Origin: Trichaptum fuscoviolaceum
Taxonomy: Eukaryota; Basidiomycota; Agaricomycetes; Hymenochaetales; Trichaptaceae
Assembly (NCBI GenBank): GCA_910574455.1
Contig: CAJSYZ010000005.1
Location: forward strand, 7,750,001-7,814,000
Length of the DNA stretch: 64,000 nt
Reading direction: 5' to 3'
The notes beneath the pieces were generated by a model that saw only the letters and a program-made list of their open reading frames with translations, was not told the origin of the DNA and made no database searches. Position 1 is the stretch's first letter. Each line of letters begins with the position of its first letter. Below are positions 58,801-64,000 of the stretch, one piece after another. The translations under genes were made by a program, and so were the position numbers.

Positions 58801-59194
58801 TTATTTGTCGCCATGTACGCAGGAGTATACCAAGATATATTCGATCGTTGCTCGTAAGCCTTCTGGGCACAAGGAAAATGGCGATACGTTCTCATCCAGT
58901 CACAACGGCAAAGATAGATTTGACGCTCCTTTCGCTGGCTACTGCATATGTACGCATGCGACCTCAACCCTTCTCTACCCTAGCTTACGAAGACGCGCCT
59001 TTGAAGGCCGAGAATGAGACTGATATCCTCATTTTCCACCATACCGACTCACCAAGATTTATCAAGAACAAATGCTGCATTGATCTTCACGATATGTTAG
59101 GTTAAAAAAGGGTCTGGGCTGGATGATGATGCTTGTACTTACTTGCAAAGGATTGGTTACTTGCTCTTGAAACATACCGGTGGTCTTCATTTGA

Positions 59195-59593
59195 GGGTCT
59201 TGTATCGATAGCGGAAGTGCTAACACTGTCGCTGCGAGTCCGTGGGAACATACTATGGGACAACCTCAGGTCGCCGTTTAGAGCGGTCGTGCTCCTCCGG
59301 AATTGAGATGTATACATGTCAGCCTTCCAACAACGTCTGGACTGGTGTACTTGTATGTCAAAGCCAGAAGTCGATTATGCGGTAAGGAGGCGACTCAGTT
59401 GCCTGTTTTTCCGCTTTGGTATCGTACACCTCCGGAGTTATAGCTTGTTGGCGTATAAGCGGAAGGTCAACGGTAAACTATACGGTCACAAGCAAATCCA
59501 AAAACCAGCCACCTCTGCTATATAAGGCGCCGTGTTTTCTCGTAGGCTTCTCCAACTGCAAGGACTTTGACTATTAGTTAACCGCAACTCAAC
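59195..59593 (+). promoter_or_regulatory. Conserved upstream block of DM9-like copy 5
   Basis: Contains GATAGCGGAAGTG (about 59207), CCGTGGGAACATACTAT (about 59241) and TATATAAG at 59519-59526. The block is intact although the gene carries an early stop. Confidence 0.5.
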
Positions 59594-60516
59594 ATGGATC
59601 CTAGTCCATCGCAAGTCATGAATGATCCTAGTTTACGGCAGTTCGTCATGGATAGCATCAAATGAGTGCGCTTTCACACAAACGTTCTCGATGCCTGGGA
59701 CTAATGATGTGATTCTTATCCAGGTTGATGTTAAGAATGGCTTTCATAACATCAAAGACAAGATTGAAGGCGGGACCGACGATGGCCGTACAATGTACAT
59801 TAGCCGCAGACCTTACTGGAACGACCCTGAGAAGATGCGTGAGTACTAGTAGCTCTGTGTTGTTCATCTTTTGCCACCCACTGCCCCCGTACCTTCATTA
59901 GTCGTAGGTCACGGTGAATATAACAACGTCGTATATATTTATCATACAGGAGAAGTCTTGAGGGTAAGTCGTCACAGTAAAGGTCCCCGCTATCAAAATA
60001 ACTACTAATATATTGTTCAACAGTCCTTTGCTGGACGTGGTTTTGAAATAGCAACTGGCGATGCACGCTATTTTCAATGGGTCCCACAATCCGGAAACTT
60101 CAACTTATTCAATTTCCCTGTGAGACAGGGTATACCGGTCCCGTATGTGTTTATACTGCGCTTTTCTTTAACACGCATTTACAGTGAATTGAACAATTAG
60201 AGCGGGAGAGATTCTTGGAAAGTTAGCATATATTGCACGGGCCCACTTTACAGATATTCCGGATTGTAAGAGTCGTAAAGATATCTTATGCTACCCTATA
60301 CTTGAAGGCGAACGAGGTGGGCTGGCTGTAGTCAATTTTACTTTTGAAAGAAAACTAATCAACTTCACCACTAAAGTGCGGACCGGTTTGTTCAGAAAGC
60401 TTGATTCGGAAGAATATGAAGTACTCGCATACATTGGGCCTCCTCCGCCAATGCCAAAGCTACCCTTTATGGACGTCGGAGATATGCTCAAACAGGGTGG
60501 AGGATTCGGATTTTGA
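59594..60516 (+). pseudogene. DM9/DUF3421-like copy 5 with nonsense codon 24
   Basis: Matches copies 1 and 2 throughout: MDPSPSQVMNDPSLRQF, IEGGTDDGRTMYISRRPYW, ARYFQWVPQSGNFNLFN, CYPILEGER, EYEVLAYIGPPPP and QGGGFGF. The last codon of exon 1 is TGA (59663-59665) where the other four copies have TGG, so translation stops after ...DSIK. The base is the last of the exon, directly before the GTGCGC donor. The rest of the gene is in good condition, so inactivation is recent. Re-initiation or a sequence error is possible. Confidence 0.7.
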
Positions 60517-60974
60517 CCCTCTAGACATGAGATCGAGTACGAGCTACTGGAAGAATAGATGTGGTATGATGGTAGAAGACATCAATCATGAGTTGAAGAT
60601 GGAACACATGTGCAGTCTTGTGCGAGTTCTATGTATGCAGACCATATGCAATTTTTTCGCGATTATCTGGCAGATTGGTGCTTCGCTACGACGCCGCGAA
60701 TGAGGGTAGTAGTTCCGCATGCAACTACTACAAGTTAAAGCCCTACTGCATCTCGAATGAACTCAAAGATTTAGTGCAAAGTTTGGAAATATATTTACAC
60801 GGCGGCAGATGCCACTCAGGCTGGCACGGGTCGAACTGGTCTTGAATTCTGCTCTGAAGAGACGGACGGTGACCTTGAAATGGGGCACAGCGGCCGGCAT
60901 CATCAAACATGTTTCTACTTATCAACTCTAACGAGGCAGCCATTTGACTCGCTACAGTCTGAGTGGCATTCAAC

Positions 60975-61198
60975 ATGTCCTCATCTCCAAACATCCCGCC
61001 CATCGTCTCCAAATCGCTGAACGCTCTTGCGAAAGTAAACATAATCCTTCGTCTCCGCGCTCGTCCTCTACCGTCTCACCTCCTTCATTCTCTTCCGCCT
61101 TCCCCTCCGGATATGCTCGCAGGGTATCTTGACAAGTACTTTGCGCCCGATGGCATCCCGTGGCAGGAGAGCGCCCACTGCAAGTGGAACCGGCAGAG
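60975..61198 (+). pseudogene. Decayed cytochrome P450 5' end (third copy)
   Basis: Same form as at 24972-25195: MSSSPNIPPIVSKSLNALAK, a frameshifted anchor, and DKYFAPDGIPWQE. The shared frameshift shows the fragment was already broken before the unit was copied. Confidence 0.8.
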
Positions 61199-61254
61199 AG
61201 GTTCGTGCGGGATGGTAATGCTCGTACTTAATTTCAAAGGATTGGTGGCTTGAT

Positions 61255-62285
61255 GTGGCCCTTAGCGCTACATCTCTAGTTATGACCTGTTCTATGTCGA
61301 CGAGCCTGCTTGCTCCTTTCTCAGAGCGGTCAGCTCTGACCGCCTCTCCATATTCAAGTTCTGTCTCCTTCGACAGTCAAAGAAACGCCCTGAGCGGAGA
61401 AATACATGAGATGGTATGTTCTCCCGGCAAAATGGGTATCCCCACTTCGTGCTCGACTCGATCCCTGTGCACTTTGCTCTGTACTTTCGGCTTGATCTCG
61501 TCACTTATTGAACTTTGGCCCCAGGCACGCACATTATCACTCGTGGGTGTTTGGTCGTCGATATTCGGACTCGGATTCGGACGTCTGCACTGCCAGTGGG
61601 CAGCTGGCTGTGGCTGTGGCTGTGGCTGTGGCTGTGGCTGTAGTAAGGGGTCCAGGATCGGCCATCGCTCAGACTCGCGGTTACTCATCACTCTACTCTC
61701 GAGGTCTGCCCGTGCCTGAATGGCCTTCAAGCGGCATAAGTGAGGCCACTAGTCTGGGGAGGGGATGTGACAAGTCTCGACCACGTCCATCGTGAGGCTT
61801 GACTACTATGTTGGTATAGTTCGTCCCTGACGATTTACTCACTCACTCACCGATACAAGACATCAGACCAGGAATGAAGATTGATACATATGTAACTATC
61901 GCAGCACCGATGCATCGATATACAATATTGACAGACACGGCAACATCGCCATGCATCGAAACTCGGAGACTGATACTGAGGTCAATCGAGCTTGGTGGTG
62001 GAACGCCAGATCGATTATCGTCTACGCGGCCAGGTGCGTATGTACCAATATGGAAGTGCCAGCAACCCATACTGCTATGAACAACTGCAGAGAAAAAGAA
62101 GACTGAGAGTGAGTCGCTGCCTTGGTTGGAACTTAATGGCTGTGCAGTGTGAGGTCTGTTTCCGTTCTCGTCACCCCGGAGAAGGAAGACAAGCTCTGCT
62201 CCTGGTGCCTGTCCTGTCGTGAACGTTAGGACGTGACGTGTGTACTCTGTCCTAGGCTGGGCGATAAATACCGAGATTGTCAGCC
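61255..62285. repeat. Tail block of the third repeat copy
   Basis: Includes the (GGCTGT)n microsatellite at 61606-61642, the empty target site at 61911-61919, and the TAAATACCGAGATTGTCAGC box near 62266, where the match to 29345 ends. Confidence 0.65.
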
Positions 62286-62419
62286 TATATATATGACGCT
62301 CAGAAGTAACCGGTTACTCGCCGGTCACCGGTCACTCTTAATTCAGCCATTCTAGGGTTAGTTTGACTATGAGAACGGTCACCTTCCTATATATATGCCC
62401 GCCCCGAGTAGGGGGGGTA

Positions 62420-62640
62420 CTCGGTCGTCAGGGTCTTGGTCGTCGTCCAAATCCGGTCGGTCGCATCCATATATGGTCGGTCGCAGCCCAAAAATAGTTG
62501 GTCGCATCCAAATCGGGTCGGTCGCCTGGTCGTGGGAGTTGGTCACTAGTCGCGAGAATTGGTCGCTGGTCGCGAGACTTGGTCGCTGGTCGTGGGAGTT
62601 GGTCGCCTGGTCGCATCCTAATTTGGCCGGTCACATATGT
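62420..62640. repeat. Degenerate GGTCG-rich tandem repeat
   Basis: Short imperfect units such as GGTCGGTCGCATCCA and GGTCGCTGGTCGCGAG repeat without a fixed period. No coding signal. Confidence 0.75.
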
Positions 62641-62689
62641 CTATAATTAGTTTGGCCCTCACATTGGTAAAAATATTAAGTCAAAATCG

Positions 62690-63440
62690 GAAAAATCAGC
62701 AATAAATCTGAATATTTTCGTTCTATTAGAACCAAAGTCAGGGTCCAGTCATAAATCAAAATTAAATGAATATTTTTTGTTCTAATGGAACGAGATTCAG
62801 GGTCCAGCCATAAATCAAATTTAAATGAATATTTTCGTTCTATTAGAATCAAAGTCAGGGTCCAGCCATAAATCAGATTTAAATGAATATCTCGTTCTAA
62901 TGGAATGAGATTCAGGGTCTAAGGGTCTAGTCTCAGGGTCTAAGGGATCTATTTGGTCCTATTTGTACCCCAGCCATATATAAGGAGCCAATTGTCTATT
63001 TTTGACTCTCTTTCTCACTTTCTACCTTCCTAATTAGGACGTATCAGCTAAAGTAAGTTTATTTTTACAAGTCCATTTTGCACTGCCTTCCCCATGTAGC
63101 CATAGACCCTTAGACCCTGAATCTCATTCCATTAGAATCAAATATTCGATTTAATTTTGATTTTCCATTCTATTAGAATGAAGATATTCATTTAATTCTG
63201 ATTTTCTGCTGGACCCTTAATCTCGTTCCATTAGAACCAAATATTCCATTTAATTCTGATTTTCTGCTGGACCCTTAATCTCGTTCCATTAGAACCAAAT
63301 ATTCCATTTAATTCTGATTTTCTGCTGGACCCTTAATCTCGTTCCATTAGAACCAAATATTCCATTTAATTCTGATTTTCTCCTGGACCCTTAATCTCGT
63401 TCCATTAGAATCAGATATTCGATTTAATTCTGATTTAACT
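62690..63440. repeat. Pair of inverted 58-bp tandem arrays
   Basis: The left array (about 62697-62945) has four units of about 58 bp with cores TTAAATGAATAT, GTTCTAxTxGAA and TCAGGGTCCAGCC. The right array (about 63105-63440) has five or six units in opposite orientation (CTGGACCCTTAATCTCGTTC, ATTTAATTCTGATTTT). A 160-bp unique centre holds a TATA box, TATATAAG at 62977-62984. Confidence 0.85.
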
Positions 63441-63470
63441 TATATTCTTACTTTTCAGATTATTCTCAAA

Positions 63471-64000
63471 ATGTCCTTTAACTGCACTGCTCTTGGCTGC
63501 TCTACTGTTATTCCAAACATCAAGGCACAATCAAAACATAACACTAGATATCACAATACGCCTGTAAAAGTGACTAGTGCTAGTAAGTGTTTCTAATATC
63601 TAAGTATTGTAATTTACTAAATATATATATTAGATGGCCAGGGCTTTCTAATTGACAGAGTCCCAATCTCTGAGCTTCTGATCTGCCCCATTTGTCAAGT
63701 CTTCAGTGTTACTAAAAGAGACTACTTTATTTCACATGTTGAAATATGTTCTGGCCAAGCAATGGATGAGGACATCCAAGCAGACGCTCCAGCAGTAGAA
63801 ATTCTTCTGCCAGAAGTATCTATTGATGTAGAGATGACAGAGGCTAATACGCCTCAAGCTTCACCAAGTAAGTTATTACCTCATTATTGTTACTATTACT
63901 AATTATACTATAGTACTGCCAGAGCCAGAGATTATCTTTCCAGATATTCTTAGCTCTCTAGGTCTATTTATTCAAGATCATCTTTACTGTCTTGTCTGCA
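63471..64000 (+). CDS. Zinc-finger-like protein, partial (runs off window)
   Basis: ATG at 63471 (MSFNCTALGCSTVIPNIKAQ). Exon 2 starts after a GTAAGT...TTAG intron and reads GQGFLIDRVPISELLICPIC, then QVFSVTKRDYFISHVEICSG, giving a C-x2-C...H-x4-C finger. Exon 3 reads LPEPEIIFPDILSSLGLF and ends with HLYCLVC at the edge. A GTAAGT at 63053 and CTTTTCAG at 63451-63458 would make a 406-nt 5'-UTR intron holding the right tandem array. Finger plus IQDHLYCLVC recalls fungal OrsD/DUF3505-type proteins, often linked to mobile elements; that is a guess. Confidence 0.5.

Larger units (their letters stand above)
58800..62285. repeat. Third copy of the repeat unit (3' half)
   Basis: Near identical to 22825-25916 and then to 28999-29345, in the same orientation. 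It includes DM9-like copy 5, the P450 5' fragment and the tail block. It lacks the LRR gene and head block. It keeps the uninterrupted target site of the Mutator-like element at 61911-61919. Confidence 0.9.

Noticed and set aside
62420..62640. CRISPR-like array
   Set aside because: Unit length is irregular, there are no conserved spacers, and the organism is a fungus.
62690..63440. Telomere or subtelomere repeat
   Set aside because: No TTAGGG-type arrays occur; units are 58 bp, AT-rich and arranged in two opposite arrays.

Overview
This is nuclear DNA of a filamentous fungus, almost certainly a mushroom-forming basidiomycete (Agaricomycete). The support is: genes broken by many 45-65 nt GT-AG introns, a tandem group of microsomal cytochrome P450 genes, a fungal ammonium transporter, a GH53 galactanase, a fungal LtrA-type membrane protein, and many transposon-derived repeats. 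I cannot name the species. No prokaryotic, organellar, rRNA, tRNA or CRISPR features were seen.

Layout. (1) 1-7595 and 18165-25916 are the arms of a large inverted repeat, nearly identical over about 7.6 kb. Each arm carries a single-exon LRR-like gene, an intron-rich gene that I read as a DM9/DUF3421-like protein, and a decayed P450 5' end. (2) The 10.5 kb spacer between the arms holds a multi-exon four-helix membrane protein, a dead 3' fragment of an ammonium transporter, a decayed LRR copy split by a Tc1/mariner-like MITE, and an intact ammonium transporter. (3) 25917-28989 is a Mutator-like element with long terminal inverted repeats and a 9-bp target duplication. It carries a degenerate protein-kinase gene. 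The uninterrupted target is preserved in the repeat copy at 61911. (4) 29000-30700 is a diverged 'tail then head' continuation of the same repeat unit, so the right arm is part of an old tandem array. (5) 31559-32746 is a GH53 galactanase gene with a stop codon in its signal peptide. (6) 32868-40487 holds three head-to-tail P450 genes on the minus strand. (7) 41816-47871 is a gene graveyard (an LtrA 5' part, a CYP505-like piece, a P450 head, a P450 tail) interleaved with two DM9-like genes. (8) 49051-51915 is an intact LtrA gene, followed by two more P450 genes at 52453-54780 and 55597-58121. (9) 58480-62285 is a third copy of the arm sequence, with a fifth DM9-like gene that has an early stop. 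(10) 62290-64000 is AT-rich, with inverted tandem arrays and the start of a zinc-finger-like gene that runs off the window.

The most unusual feature is the dispersed DM9-like family. There are five copies with a shared exon pattern, and all five share a conserved 325-400 bp upstream block. Four of the five lie next to a broken P450 5' end, and LtrA pieces recur close by. The window looks like a fast-rearranging accessory region in which segmental duplication, inversion and transposition have spread one multi-gene unit.
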